Part shown: piece by piece, positions 12,321-24,368 of the stretch
Numbering within the stretch: position 1 is the stretch's first letter
How the letters are laid out: each line of letters starts with the position of its first letter
Made by a program: the position numbers and the translations under genes
Notes under the pieces: generated by a model
The model's input: the letters and a program-made list of their open reading frames with translations, nothing else
The model's database searches: none
What the model was told of the DNA's origin: nothing
Assembly: GCA_028023455.1 (NCBI GenBank)
Contig: JAQFVV010000111.1
Coordinates: 2,485,909-2,549,908 of the forward strand
Length of the DNA stretch: 64,000 bases
Direction: 5' to 3'
From: Epiperipatus broadwayi
Lineage: Eukaryota; Onychophora; Udeonychophora; Euonychophora; Peripatidae

Positions 12321-12465
12321 AGATGTGATATGTTGGACTATTTTCATCATCTATGAATGAATGTTGAATGTATAGAAGATTTTTTTTAAAACTTTATTTA
12401 AACTTTCCAAATACCAACAACTTGTTAGTAATAACACATAAATAATCCAACATATCACATCTAAT
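12321..12465. repeat. short inverted repeat, ~20-bp arms
   Basis: AGATGTGATATGTTGGACTA near 12321 is mirrored by TAATCCAACATATCACATCT ending near 12464, with about 105 bp between. It could be the ends of a small MITE. No flanking duplication was identified. Confidence 0.5.
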
Positions 12466-12717
12466 AATATACCATCATTACAAACCTTCAGACAAATACT
12501 CACTGTTGACATTTAGAATTTGTAACACTTATACTGCCTAATGTGCACACATTATTTTAAAAAATAAATAAATATGATTGCAAACCATTTGCTTTTTATT
12601 TTTATCTATCTTGGGTTGTAACAATGACAATTAAAATTATTAAAAGACATCAAATACTTATAAAGTGAAATGATATGCAACTAAATTACTATAATGGCAA
12701 CAATACAGAAAAAGTAC

Positions 12718-13360
12718 AACAATATTTTTATAATGTAATTTTCATTATACTACTCTCATGCAAGGTAGGGACTGATTTTTTATCCACTTTTATAACGTAA
12801 CCAAAAATATGAAAAAGGTGCCTGATCCACAAGATGCACATTTCATGCTGAACCTGCACTCATAGTTGGCCCAGATCACAATCTATTACTTATATTTTCA
12901 TTGTTAAATATATATAAGTAACCAATTACTACAATTTAATTGATTGTTCAGTACATATAGATAGTTAATTAGTACAGTTTAATTGATATATCAAAGTTAC
13001 TGTCCTCACAACTCATTTAACGGAAGTATAGTAATAATTTTATTAGTCATTTATTAGATTAGAGATTATCAACTTTATTAATATTAATGAATAATATTGC
13101 TGTAGTATATGTGCAAAAGATTGTGATCTGGGCCAACTGATGAACGCTGGTTTAGCATGAAATGTGCATCCTCGGGATCAGACATCTTTTTCACGTCTTT
13201 CATCATATGTTATGATTATACCCTTCCACAAGGTATTAAAGGCAGATAGAAACTAGTTCCAACCTTACATGAGAGTGGTTTAGTGAAAATTACATTACAG
13301 AAATATTCATTGTCTGGATAATCTCTAATTTAATGAATGACTAATAAAATTATTATTAGA
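12718..13360. mobile_element. complex foldback element of family A (two interlaced inverted pairs)
   Basis: The left arm (about 12718-12886) and right arm (about 13109-13325) are inverted copies, with GTAATTTTCA, CACTCTCATG and ACAAGATGCACATTTCATG on the left mirrored on the right. A second inverted pair joins 13030-13069 to 13319-13358 (about 38 of 40 matches). The arms carry the family-A core (CCAACTGATGAACGCTGG then TTTAGCATGAAAT near 13126). No ORF, so it is non-autonomous. Confidence 0.75.
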
Positions 13361-16300
13361 AAGTACAATTGATTGTTAGTGTGGTAAAAAGAACATTAAG
13401 CAAACACTTGATTCTTGAAAAGATTGGCTTCATGTTGCTAGATAGATGACTAGAGAAGCACTTTAAAAATTGGCAATCTGATTGTTACCAACTTTTGTTA
13501 TTAGAATGATGTTATGGAAACTCAAAATTACGAGGACTTAAAATTGCTTAGAAAATAATAAAAGTGTCAATAAAAAATTTATAAATTTCTTTGCTTCTTA
13601 TTAATATTAGTATTATATTGGCATTTCAACAGAGAACATTGAATAACCTGTACTAAATGGACTATGGCTGGTGCAAGACATTGATCTGATGTATTTAATA
13701 AAGCATATTTAAAAAAATGTGTTTTATTCAATAAGATTAAGAGAATATAACTGCACTGTGCATTTATTTGTTGTGTGGATGTGCATATAAATGTACATAA
13801 ATAATAGGTAGTTGCGAATTATTTGATGTTCGAACACAAAGAAAGTTACCACTGCAGTAAATTGCACAGGATTATATAATTATTTGCTGTTAGACATCTC
13901 TGTGCACACATCATTCCCAACTATATTTTCTAAGCTTTTGTATTTGGCGATTCATTCTTTACACATTTAAAATATTTTTTTTTTTCAACATTATATTTCA
14001 ACTTTTTATTTGTACACTTTCTTGTATATGGCTTTTATAATTTTTTCTTTCGTAATTTAATTTCAATTTTTTAATTTTCCCAACGGATTTTACTTTTTAA
14101 TACTTCTATTTATCTATTTAAAATATTTTTATATTCTAAACTTTTATATCTCTCGATAGCATTTTCGTTAGTGAGATTTCTCATTACCTGCCTTTCTTAT
14201 TAAAAATTTATCTAGCTACTCTAAATTCATTTTATTTTTTCTACTCCACTATTTTCGTTTTAAATTTACCAGCTTCCTACATGCATTATGTAAAACACAA
14301 ATTCCACCGTCTTTTAAATTTTTATCTCTTTTTATAATGTATGAATATTGGAGACAAGAGTACTCTTTTTCAAATAAAATAATTTCCGCTTAAATAAATT
14401 ATTGTCTGTTTAATATAAATACATTTTAAACAACAATGTACAATTTTATTGATTAGGATATAGTATATAATAAGCCTGTATTTCAGTTTATTTTAATAAG
14501 TTTTCGGAAAATGTTCGTTCAATTTAAACTTTTATACATTTTCGAACAATCCCTCGAACTAACACGAGATTTAATAAATTAAGTTAATATCGATGTTGTA
14601 ATTAAATGTAAGTATAAATTTTAGCACCTATTATTGAAGAATAATTTACAAAAATTATATGTGTTGGTTAAAATAAGTATTAATGATACGCACTCATATA
14701 AAATATTCAATGTTATATTAATTGATTGCAAGACAAAATTGTTATCTAAATGTAAACAATATTCTCCTACATTGCATTTAAAAGTAAATTAATTAATGAA
14801 ACTTCAACGCTTTTCATTATTGTCTCGACTTATCATTAATTCTCATTTCCTCTTTTTCTATATATAATAAATTACTAGAAAGTTTATATAATTAAACTAG
14901 AGACTATGCTTAATTAATGAAGTTGGGTTTAATACCGGATGACTTTAACGAATGCAATTTATGATTGCTTTCTGCGGAGATAGCTAAATTTTATTCTTCC
15001 TAAATACATCAAAAACTTAAGTTGTGTTATATACAATGCTATGATTCATTCTTACATTTTATTTGAGTTTCATTTCGTTTATAATAGTTTTTTTTTATTA
15101 CATGAAAAATAATATTTTGCATATTTTTTTGAGCAGGAGACTGCAAAGCGCCCATCATCACAAGTGCATATCACAATATCTAGTAAAAGATCTTATAGCA
15201 TGGTCGTTTATAAAGTTAGTCACCTTGTTATTGAAAATAAATCCTTTCCCCAAATCAAACAAACAAAAAAAAAAATCATGAAATTAATATAATACTATTT
15301 TAAAATCAGTTTAAACTTTAATTAAATGCACTTATTTCTAATTAAGAGATGAAATAAATAGAAGAGAAAAAAGTTATCTTTTTCTTATACATAATATATA
15401 TATATAATTGACTTATATAAGAGAAACTTATTCAACCAGTCAGATCTCTGATATTATTAACACATTCTTCATATTTAAAATATACCATAGCTATTGGCTA
15501 ATGTAAACATTTTCAACCTACATTATCACTATACATGTATTTTTATTAAACAAAAAAAACACCCTATCATCAGCTGAGCTAAAGGTTGAAAATCCTGAAA
15601 CTACAGAACAGAAATGAAAGTTCAAATTTACATTTAGATAACACGAATCAAACATACATATAATGATGTTGAACATATTATTACAATAATATATTTAAAT
15701 GTCAAAATTCTTCCTTCATATCTTTTATTGAACACTTATTTATCATTAAAAATTCTACAATTTTTCACAAAAATTTTCTATATTTTAACTATATCCCATG
15801 AACGAACAATTTATATTATTTCTTTAAATAGAAATTGTGTAATTCCAATCTATATTAGTATGGAACAATAAATATTCCATAAGGATTGATGGAATATGGA
15901 TTTTTTTTTATATTCTTGTTTGTTGGCAAAATGTAATAGAGCAGATAGAATACACAGGGAAATTATTAAAATGTGATGAAATAGGTTTGTTTACAATCAT
16001 GTCGTAGTGCCAATTTTAATAGATGTAACCAAATGTACTTGGTTCATATTCCATGAAATGGTATTTTTTTCATCATCAACTAACTATTATGACACCCATT
16101 AAAGGAAGTCTATACAGAGAAAACCACCCACATTTTTCACACATTATTAGAATAACACTAAATGAGACAATATTACCATACTAGCAATATCTTTAACCTT
16201 AACACTGAAACAACCCAGTTATATAAATCACATAGCTGAAAAAACCCCAAAACAATATATTTCATAATCTCAAATCACTTTACAAGTCTATTGAGAACAA

Positions 16301-16595
16301 TAAATATTAATGATATAATCATGATTGAGAATGACAAATATTCAAACCCAAAAAAAAGGGAGAGAAGATCACCCTAGGTGACTAATTGTGAGAACACTGC
16401 AGCTTCTCCGGAATTAGGCTGTCCATTCCTTTTTAAGGCACACTACTTCAATATTTGATTAGTGTGATCTTATTTGTTTCCAAAATAAATAGAAGCAGTA
16501 GTGTGTTGCAATATAGGTATTAGTCTGATATCCTTAATTCTTATTTGCAAAATTATTTAATCCTATATGGCATGGATACTAATTATGTTACTACT
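13361..16595. other. AT-rich stretch, no gene seen
   Basis: Short chance ORFs only (for example 72 codons at 15063-15281, which ends in a poly-Lys run). No SINE, LINE or inverted-repeat landmark that I can support. Confidence 0.5.
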
Positions 16596-16601
16596 GTCCA
16601 G

Positions 16602-19180
16602 TGAAACAGTAAGATTTGTATTCGAATCTTAAGTTTCACCTTTTTCTGTCGTCTCTCACTGACCGGTCTATCCCGCCCAAATTTAAACTTTTTGGGTATC
16701 GAATTGTGTGTGTAGCAATATTAAAAATGTATAAATATATGTAGAATTCAACAAACACGCACATATTTCGATCTCAAATTAAAGGCAATAAATACGGATA
16801 AAGTAATATAATTTAGATTTCTTTTAGTTATATAATTTTGTATAATTTTAATCATTTATTTTGGATTATAAAGTTCGTATTTATTGCTTTGTTTAAATTT
16901 TGTTTAATAATAATTCTAAAAAAATCTGATGTAATATTTAATTAAAAGTTAAAATAATCTTAGATTCCCTTTTTATCTTTGAAATTTTAAAAGCATCGGT
17001 CAGTGATAGATAATAGATTAATTAAAGAAAAATTCCCCAAAATGTAATTAGTAAATGTAAAATGTAAACAATAGAACGGCAGCTTTCTTTCTAATTAAAA
17101 CCAACAAAATGCATTGATTATCCTCAGGGCAGGTTAAGTAGAACCTAAAAATACATTAACAAAATGTGAAAGATCAAGATAAGAAAAGAGGCCATCTTAG
17201 ACTTGCTGGAGACATTCACTTGAAACTCTAGCTTTGCTCTCGATCACTGAGAGTTTCCAAAAATATTTAAATAAATTGTTCTTGCCAAGGTATGACCGAG
17301 TAAAAGCACCTAGACGATTCTCCATCGGTAGATGGCCTATCGGATGCCAAACTTTCCATTGCCCATCATAAATTCACCATAATGATCTGCTGCCTGAAAT
17401 AAATGAGAAAGCTGCTGCTGCTGTTAAAGTAAATGAACACTTCAATACAAGAAAGAACTACCAACCATAAACAATTTGCTACTAAACCAATGGAATCGGA
17501 AAACTTCTTATAAAACAGGTACCTGTCTGTGTTCAAACTCTAGAATACTCTAATAATATGCTATAGCTCATCTTAATACTATTTGTCTAACTTATACATG
17601 TCAAAATTGTAATTTTGTGAAACTAAAATTTAATCATTAATTTATCGTGTAAATTTCTCTAATAATCTAGCTTACCTCACTCTATCTTGGGTGTGTATTT
17701 CTAAAATCTGCATTTTTATCTATATTTATTATTTAATTATTGCATGCTCATAATTGTCTCAATTTTCAAAGTTTAAATCTATGATCGCTTGAAACAGTGA
17801 ATGCGTGTCAAATTTTCATTAATATTTACTTTCCTAAATAACTTAACTTTCATATAAATTGACACGCATTCAATGCTTCATTTATTGTAATGCGGGGGTC
17901 TACTATTTCGCAAATGGCTGGCATATTAGTTGTAATAATTCCCAGTTTAGATATGTTTTGTATTTATTAAATCTTAATGAAGAATTCCAGAAAATTACAT
18001 TTCTTTGAGAGTCGCCAATGTTCTTTAGTAAATGTGGGTAATGTAGGGCCGAGTTAGAAATCTATTGAAATCTTACCATAATCGTTTATACATTATACAT
18101 GTGTTACGTTTTAGAGACGCGATGACCCATCCCGCCATGAAATTTCCGGATTCTTCAGGGTTGAAATTAACCCCAGTTGTCCTACACAAGTGGACATAAT
18201 GGGTCGTCCCGTAGGATTTGACGACATCATGCAGCCAGCCGGCAAATTGTGACACGGACCGCTTGTCCCTGGTTATGCTTATGTGACACCTTACTTCGTT
18301 GGGCCGATGGCAGAGACCAGTCCGTCATTCTCATAAACTCATTCACGGCATTGCAGTTTCAATATATTGCCATTCCATATCGCCTTTCTAAAGCGTACCA
18401 TGTGTTCCTTTACTTAATTTTATTATTCTATATATTACTCTGCCTCTGCATTATCTTCATAATTCATTCTCAAATAAATGTTTGCCCTTAGTCATAAAAT
18501 AAATATTTTAATTAAATAAATATATGTCCGCCGCTACTCTGATAAATCTTATTTTAGACTCTTGCATTGCAAAAGTATAAATCCCTCAAGGCATGCATTA
18601 GAAATACTTACTCGAGAATTTTAGGTAGCTAGATTATGCAAACAAATAAATGTATTCCTTTTGTAAACCTTACAGTATCGGAAATACCGCTACTGAAGTC
18701 CTTAATATAAAATAATGTCTAAATAAATAAATGTATTCTTTAAAATATATTCATGTCGCAAATCCCGCTACTGAAGCTTTGAATCTATAAAATATTATTA
18801 GTAAATGATTTCCTTATTAAAATGTGTTAATAAATAATTTTAAACTATATGTCTGCAGTTACGTTTCATTTATTCGATACCCATTCTATATAATATTTCC
18901 TCGATTATGTAAATATGTATGTTTAATTAATATTAGTTTGATTATTGGCTAACTCGAAAATAAATCATGAATCTCTTGCATATCCCTGACTGCCTTGCCT
19001 AAAGAAATATTGACTAATGTCGCATCAGATGCGTTGTTTCATGGATTATATTATGGAACCGATAAACTATGTTCGAACTCAGTACCACGGGTGGCTTCGC
19101 TACCTCGATGGTGCTGCTGTTCTGTGTGGTGGTCGAATTCTGCACTATATTTACGAGTCACACGTTTTCTTACTGTTACA
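16602..19180. mobile_element. putative 2.58-kb solo LTR with 4-bp target duplication
   Basis: Starts TGAAACAGTAAGA and ends TCTTACTGTTACA, a 13-bp terminal inverted repeat with one mismatch and TG...CA ends. CCAG lies immediately before the start and immediately after the end, consistent with a 4-bp target-site duplication. A second copy begins at 62535 and is collinear to the window end. No gag/pol frame is present, so a solo LTR left by recombination is likely. A non-autonomous DNA transposon with 13-bp TIRs is the alternative. An internal 13-bp hairpin (GAATGCGTGTCAA near 17799 and its complement near 17861) is kept in both copies. The 18.05-18.35 kb part is GC-richer than the surroundings. 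Confidence 0.7.
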
Positions 19181-19578
19181 CCAGGTGCTAGCAATTAACA
19201 TTGAAAAATGGGGATGATCGTGATTCTTCCCTAGTTACATTCTATCCTTGATGTATTCAATGAATGAAGCTGATTGGTTTATTGTTTGAGAATTCATGAA
19301 AAGTTCAGCACAGACTGATAGATTTGAAATCAATCCAAATACCTTGCATTCTAAAGTCTGACACCCTATCTTTGCACTAAAGCAGATAGGGATACAATAT
19401 CTGATAATATCTAAGAAGTACCATTAATATGCATCAAGCTTAAATACTTGAATTACAAAATTATAAAAATATTTTTATATTATGGGTATGCAGTACTGAC
19501 AACAGGATTAATTTATTTTCAAAAGCAAATAAATGTCTTAATGGATAATTAATTCACTTCATTAAGAAAAATAATTAT
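19181..19578. other. non-coding stretch between LTR and MITE
   Basis: No ORF, SINE or inverted repeat that I can support. Confidence 0.5.
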
Positions 19579-19880
19579 TCATCACATGACCATTCTTTAT
19601 GCTTACACAAGCTGTTTTTACAGGCAAAACTCCATCCAATAGTGCCACTCAGTGCAAGCCAGAATAATCAATGGATGCAGGAAGGTTTGTGCCGTACTCT
19701 CAGATCCAAGGCTCCTCACTGATGAAAGCCAAAAGCTAGAAACTGGTCTGGGGATATTGGATAAGTAGGCACTAGATAGAGATTTTATGCACAAACCTTC
19801 CTACATCCATTAATTACTCGGGCTTTCACTGAGTGGCACTGCTGCATGGAGAGTTTTGCCTCTGTGAAAAATAATTATTA
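19579..19880. mobile_element. foldback MITE, family B
   Basis: The left arm has GGCAAAACTCC, AGTGCCACTCAGTGCAAGCC and ATCAATGGATGC. The right arm is the mirror, ending GAGAGTTTTGCCTCTGTGAA. The centre keeps GGATCCAAGG-like and CTGGGGATATTGGAT motifs. The outer flank near 19583 (CACATGACCATTCTTTATGC) mirrors the outer flank of the 50475 copy, so the element probably extends beyond the arms. Non-coding. Confidence 0.85.
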
Positions 19881-20434
19881 CATAATTGACAAAATAATTA
19901 TATAACTCCAGATCTAAAATTTAGGTAATTTTATTTGGAATTTAAACAATGGAACCAATGCCAATGGTCATAATTTAATAAAAATAGATTCCTTTCCCCC
20001 TTAAATAAAAAATTAAATAAACGATTTTGCAGTTTATATACACATTTATAGATTATTCATTTAAATAGCAGGATTAACTGAACTGATAACTTTATATATA
20101 CATGGTAATGATTATCTTCTATATTTAATCTTTCTCTTTTAAATAAACTTCAGCTGGTACTAAGAAAAAATATATCAGTAATTATATTCTTGCATATTGT
20201 CATGCATTATCGTTTTCTGCATTACAAGCAAAATTATATAATGAAAACAAGGATGTAGATTAAATTTCTCTGCTTATTTAAAAATGATGTTATAATTCTA
20301 AGTGTGCACCTTGAATTAGAGATGTTTTCATAACACAAAAATTTTCATTAGAATGACAGATCTTCATTTATTACTGGAACAATTAAATTTAGAGAAACTA
20401 AATTTAATTAAATTTAGAGAAACTATTTTTTTTC
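19881..20434. other. AT-rich stretch, no gene seen
   Basis: Contains a local AATTTAGAGAAACTA direct repeat (near 20387 and 20411) beside an AAATTTAATTAAATTT palindrome. Otherwise unremarkable. Confidence 0.45.
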
Positions 20435-20535
20435 CCATATGTCCTAGTGTCGGCTGAGACGCGAACCCACAATCGTCTGCAACCAACTACTTGTTTGCAA
20501 AGCGGTTGTGATGACCTCTCGGCTAACAATGCTTG
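20435..20535 (-). repeat. tRNA-derived SINE (same family as 47031)
   Basis: On the minus strand, GTTAGCCGAGAGGTCATC (A box) is followed by GTGGGTTCGCGTC (B box) and then a tail with GACATATGGGAAAAAA. This matches the plus-strand copy at 47031-47132. A RNA polymerase III internal promoter is retained in sequence, but the copy is diverged. Confidence 0.8.
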
Positions 20536-20545
20536 ACTAGAAACT

Positions 20546-21185
20546 ATTTTTATAGCAATTATAAAATATAACAATTTTACTTTAGTGCAGATTAAAATAT
20601 AGCTGGATTTAACATTTTTTTCCAAGCATGATTACGAGCATATTTTGTTTTTAAATAAATACACAGTAACTTATATAACTCGTATACTTGTTTCTTCTTT
20701 CTTTAAAATACATTATTAATAAAGTTCATTATTTGTTTGTGCATTTTTCTGCCTTTAATAAAGGTATATATATCATAAAGATACTTAGAAGAAAACAAAA
20801 ATATACTAGGTTTACTTGGTTCATAAGAGAGTTGTTGCATTTCCTTCAGGATTTTATTTTACATTTAACAATACAATATTGAATGTTATTAATATTAAAT
20901 AAATATCGTAATTCAGTTTTCAGAAAACAGTTTAAAAATAAAGACGGTTTTAAATTCCTCAGATAATCAGGCAAATTATGTGACCAAGATTTGCAATTTA
21001 ATTTTATTATTGTATTAAAAAATGTGAATATTTGATAAGAAATATTAAAATATTTTCTTTACATAATTAATTTTTTAAAATATTAAAGTTGAAAGAAATA
21101 AAATTAATATCATTTATTTTTGTAATATAGAACAATTGAATATTTGTAATATAATTAGCCTCTAAATAATATTTATTTTTATAAA
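20546..21185. other. AT-rich stretch, no gene seen
   Basis: Only short chance ORFs and no recognisable repeat family. Confidence 0.45.
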
Positions 21186-21189
21186 GCGC

Positions 21190-21345
21190 AAACAGTATTG
21201 AAATTAAGTTGAGAGACTGCAAAACCTCTCGTGCTCATTACTATAATAGCCAATCAGATCATAAATACAAGACAGAGAATTTAACAAGAATAGGGCGATC
21301 CACCCTATTCTTTACTTGTCTTTCTATATATGCAAGCCAGTCTAA
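21190..21345. mobile_element. MITE family C, copy 1 (right terminus lost)
   Basis: Shares about 150 bp with the copy at 21478: AAATTAAGTTGAGAGACTGC, CTCATTACTATAA, CAATCAGATC, AATTTAACAAGAATAGG and CACCCTATTCTTTACTTG. The inverted right end seen in copy 2 is absent. Confidence 0.8.
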
Positions 21346-21477
21346 AGTACTTAGATCTGAAAGCGTGAATATCTTCACACTTGACTCATTGAGTTTAAAT
21401 TACAAACATACAGCGTGAAATCCTACGATTTACTATGCAGTAGTTTTTAGATGTTATGACATGCAGTAACGTATGTA

Positions 21478-21654
21478 CAGTACTGAAATTAAGTTGAGAG
21501 ACTGCGAAACCTCTCGCGCTCATTACTATAACAGCCAATCAGATCGTAAATACAAGACAGAGAATTTAACAAGAATAGGTGGTCCACCCTATTCTTTACT
21601 TGTCTTTCTATATATCGAAGTGCAAGAGGTTTTGCAGTCTCACAACTTAATTAG
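21478..21654. mobile_element. MITE family C, copy 2, with ~28-bp terminal inverted repeats
   Basis: The left end AATTAAGTTGAGAGACTGC is mirrored by the right end GCAGTCTCACAACTTAATT. The inner region has a smaller palindrome (AAGAATAGG ... CCCTATTCTT). Length is about 170 bp and it is non-coding. The two copies lie 0.29 kb apart in direct orientation. Confidence 0.85.
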
Positions 21655-21889
21655 CCTCTAAGTTATTGTCTTAACTTCATTAAATATATTAATCAGTGAA
21701 TTTCAGGATGCAGAAGGTAATAAATGCATCTAAGCTGATGAAAACAGTCTCTTTTGAAATGGAAAATTTTCTCAATAATATTTTTCAAATACTAGATAAT
21801 TATTCCTAATTCTATAAGATGGTATTTTTAAATTTTTACTTAAACAACAGGAAAACATCTTATAATATGAATATAATTCTTTGAATAAC

Positions 21890-22253
21890 TGATCTGAAAC
21901 ACAATCCTATTAGCTGCTATTTAGGAGTAACATTGGATTGTAGACTATCTTCTTTTCTTTACTTTTATCTAAGATTAGTTTTAATTTCTAAGAACAACTT
22001 CCTTAGAAAGCTGGCTGGCAGTACTTGGTATTGTGTTGTAAGTACTTTATTGGTAGCATTCTTAACACTAGCACATTCTACTTTTTCCCACACTAAATTT
22101 TTGAATATCATGATAAATATTACTGAAATTTTCAAATTACTCATTCCTCCATCAAGTATTATCATTACTCAGAATACAGTTTCATCATTTAATATTTTTC
22201 TCAAATCAAAATCCATTTTTCTGATGTTCAACCAAAAATCTAAAATAGAATAA
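21890..22253 (+). pseudogene. reverse-transcriptase fragment of a Jockey/R1-type LINE
   Basis: The open frame contains YLGVTLDCRLSSF, then ISKNNFLRKLAGSTW, and then a HSTFSHTKFLNIMIN-like stretch. The order LGVTLD, (A)RNN.LRKL.GS.W, S.HTK..D..LN is the region after the RT palm in many Jockey/R1-clade and related LINE ORF2 proteins (family knowledge). The catalytic palm and endonuclease are absent and the fragment is AT-drifted. The frame is still open for over 110 codons, which is unusual for decay. Confidence 0.6.
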
Positions 22254-22265
22254 TTATGACATAAA

Positions 22266-22345
22266 GTCAAGCGTTGGTAGCCTAGCGGTTAGCATAGCTG
22301 CCTTCCAAGCAGCTGTCCTGGGTTCGCTTCCCAGTCAATGCTTTG
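22266..22345 (+). repeat. tRNA-derived SINE
   Basis: GTTGGTAGCCTAGCGGTTAG (A box) is followed by CTGTCCTGGGTTCGCTTCCC (B box) and AATGCTTTGATATATG, the same tail order as the other SINEs here. No long poly-A remains. Confidence 0.8.
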
Positions 22346-22349
22346 ATAT

Positions 22350-24365
22350 ATGTGTATAAAAATATGGATTTCTTATGAGATTACAAACAAGTGTCTTTTT
22401 TCAGATCCTCAAACAGAGCCATCTGGATTTGATCTTTTTAAATTGTAACTGAAGTCTTATCAATAAATTCAGAATAATCTATGTTTGTTGTGATCATTTC
22501 TTCATAAATGAAATTTAATGGTCATTGATCTATATAGATATAGGGAAACACAGTTAATGACTGTGAATCTATGGCTTCAGTGTCAAAAGTGATAACGCTT
22601 GGTTGGAATTTAAGGAGGTTTTTTTAATGATATTTGTTAATAATTAAGGCTTCTAAAAAAATTTAGAGCTAAATAAAGTTTCTTTTGAACTGAAGTTATA
22701 CAAGTTGCTGAAATATGTACATATTAGGTCAGCATGTATTGAAATAAATAAGTAAATAAAAAATAAATCCTTTTAAAAAGATGTATAAATCTGAAAGAAC
22801 AAATATAAAGCTAATCAGTTATTAATTTTTAATACCTTTTACAGATATATTCTTATAAAAGATAAGCCTCAATCATAATAAAAGAAATGACAGTTATTGA
22901 TAACTTTTTACTTGCAGCAAGAAAAATACTTTTATTTCATGTTTAGAACTCTATAAAAAGATTATATGATTAGAGGGTGGCTAAGAGAATCATTCGTGAT
23001 TTATACTAATATATCTATGTCTGCGAATAAGATATATATTTTTTTAATATCTAAATATTTTTAATCGTATATAATTGACGCAACACATGAATACATTACA
23101 CCGGATCAGTTTTTTTTTTGTCTAGAATCGATATTTTTGATTTTATTTTCTGCAATATCTGTAAGGGTCTGATATATTTTTTTAATATTATTTTTTAAGT
23201 GTTTTCCATATAAAAGCAGAAACGCTTTAAAAAAAAATTGTAAGTTAATATTTTTAATGTAGCTACTGTTTTACAGATAATAAAAAATATAAGTAGTCAA
23301 AAAAAAAAATTAACAGGTTCAAATAAAATTTTAACTGCATTATTAATTACTAAATTTAATAAATATTCTTCATTCGGTACATAGAATGAAAAAAAGGTTT
23401 TCATTTCATTTCAATAATCTTTTGTTAGAGTTCATTATGTTTGACTTACATATTGACAGCACTAACACATGCTTATCTGCATAAATCTGAAATATTAATT
23501 TTCATTCATTAAAAAAAATAAACTAAAATTATTCTTGACAAGTAGTATCAATTCAAATTGAAACCACATTTCTGGATATTTGTATTTTTAATGCTATGAA
23601 TAAAATCTAATAAAAATGAGTAACTGTTGAAGTGGCTTACATCTGAGATAGTGTCAAGAATTAATAACGTTTTGATTCTTCAACTATTTCTAAAATAATG
23701 TGAATGATTTCATTTTGAATTTGGTTACCTAAATAATTAGCTGTGGTCTTTTTTTGTTGTTGTAATGTTTGGAAGATATAAATTTTCTGCCTGTTATTAA
23801 AGTGAATTGAGTGACAATTTCTAATAATTTTTAAGTTACCATTATCATTCTCAAAAGAAGTTTTAGGAAAATCTCTGAGACCTAAACACTGTCTTGATAA
23901 ATATTGTTTAATATAGATTATTGTTCTTCAACAGATTGCCAATTTTTTTATCAGTTTTATAAGCCTTCATTGACTCGAATTATATATATTTTTATGTAAA
24001 AACATTATCAGTTTATTGTATTTGGATTTATTTTTGAAGTTCACATATATACCTCAAGCGTTGTCAGTCATTACATTATACCATACTCATTAGTAGCACA
24101 TTACAATCTGCTATAACTTCTAGAAATTTTCTTTCTGTTTGATAAATAATAATAATAATATGATTCTGAAATCGTAATTAAACATGTCTTTAGAAAAATC
24201 CATATTGACTTCTGGACTAATAAAATTTCAACTAGACGATTTCTAATTTTTATATCCATAACTTTTCGTCAAGTGCCTGAGTCATTAAGATTAAAATTTA
24301 ATGTAATATCAGAAGTTTCAGATTTTTCACTTTCAGAGTCATAACATTATTTAACTACCTGAATA
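22350..24365. other. AT-rich stretch, no gene seen
   Basis: No supportable ORF over 60 codons, and no SINE/LINE or inverted-repeat signal. One short (AAT)n run near 24150. Confidence 0.5.
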
Positions 24366-24368
24366 TGA

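Noticed and set aside
18249-18491. 80-codon frame with varied composition
   Set aside because: Inside the putative 2.58-kb LTR. No domain recognised, and LTRs often carry chance frames.
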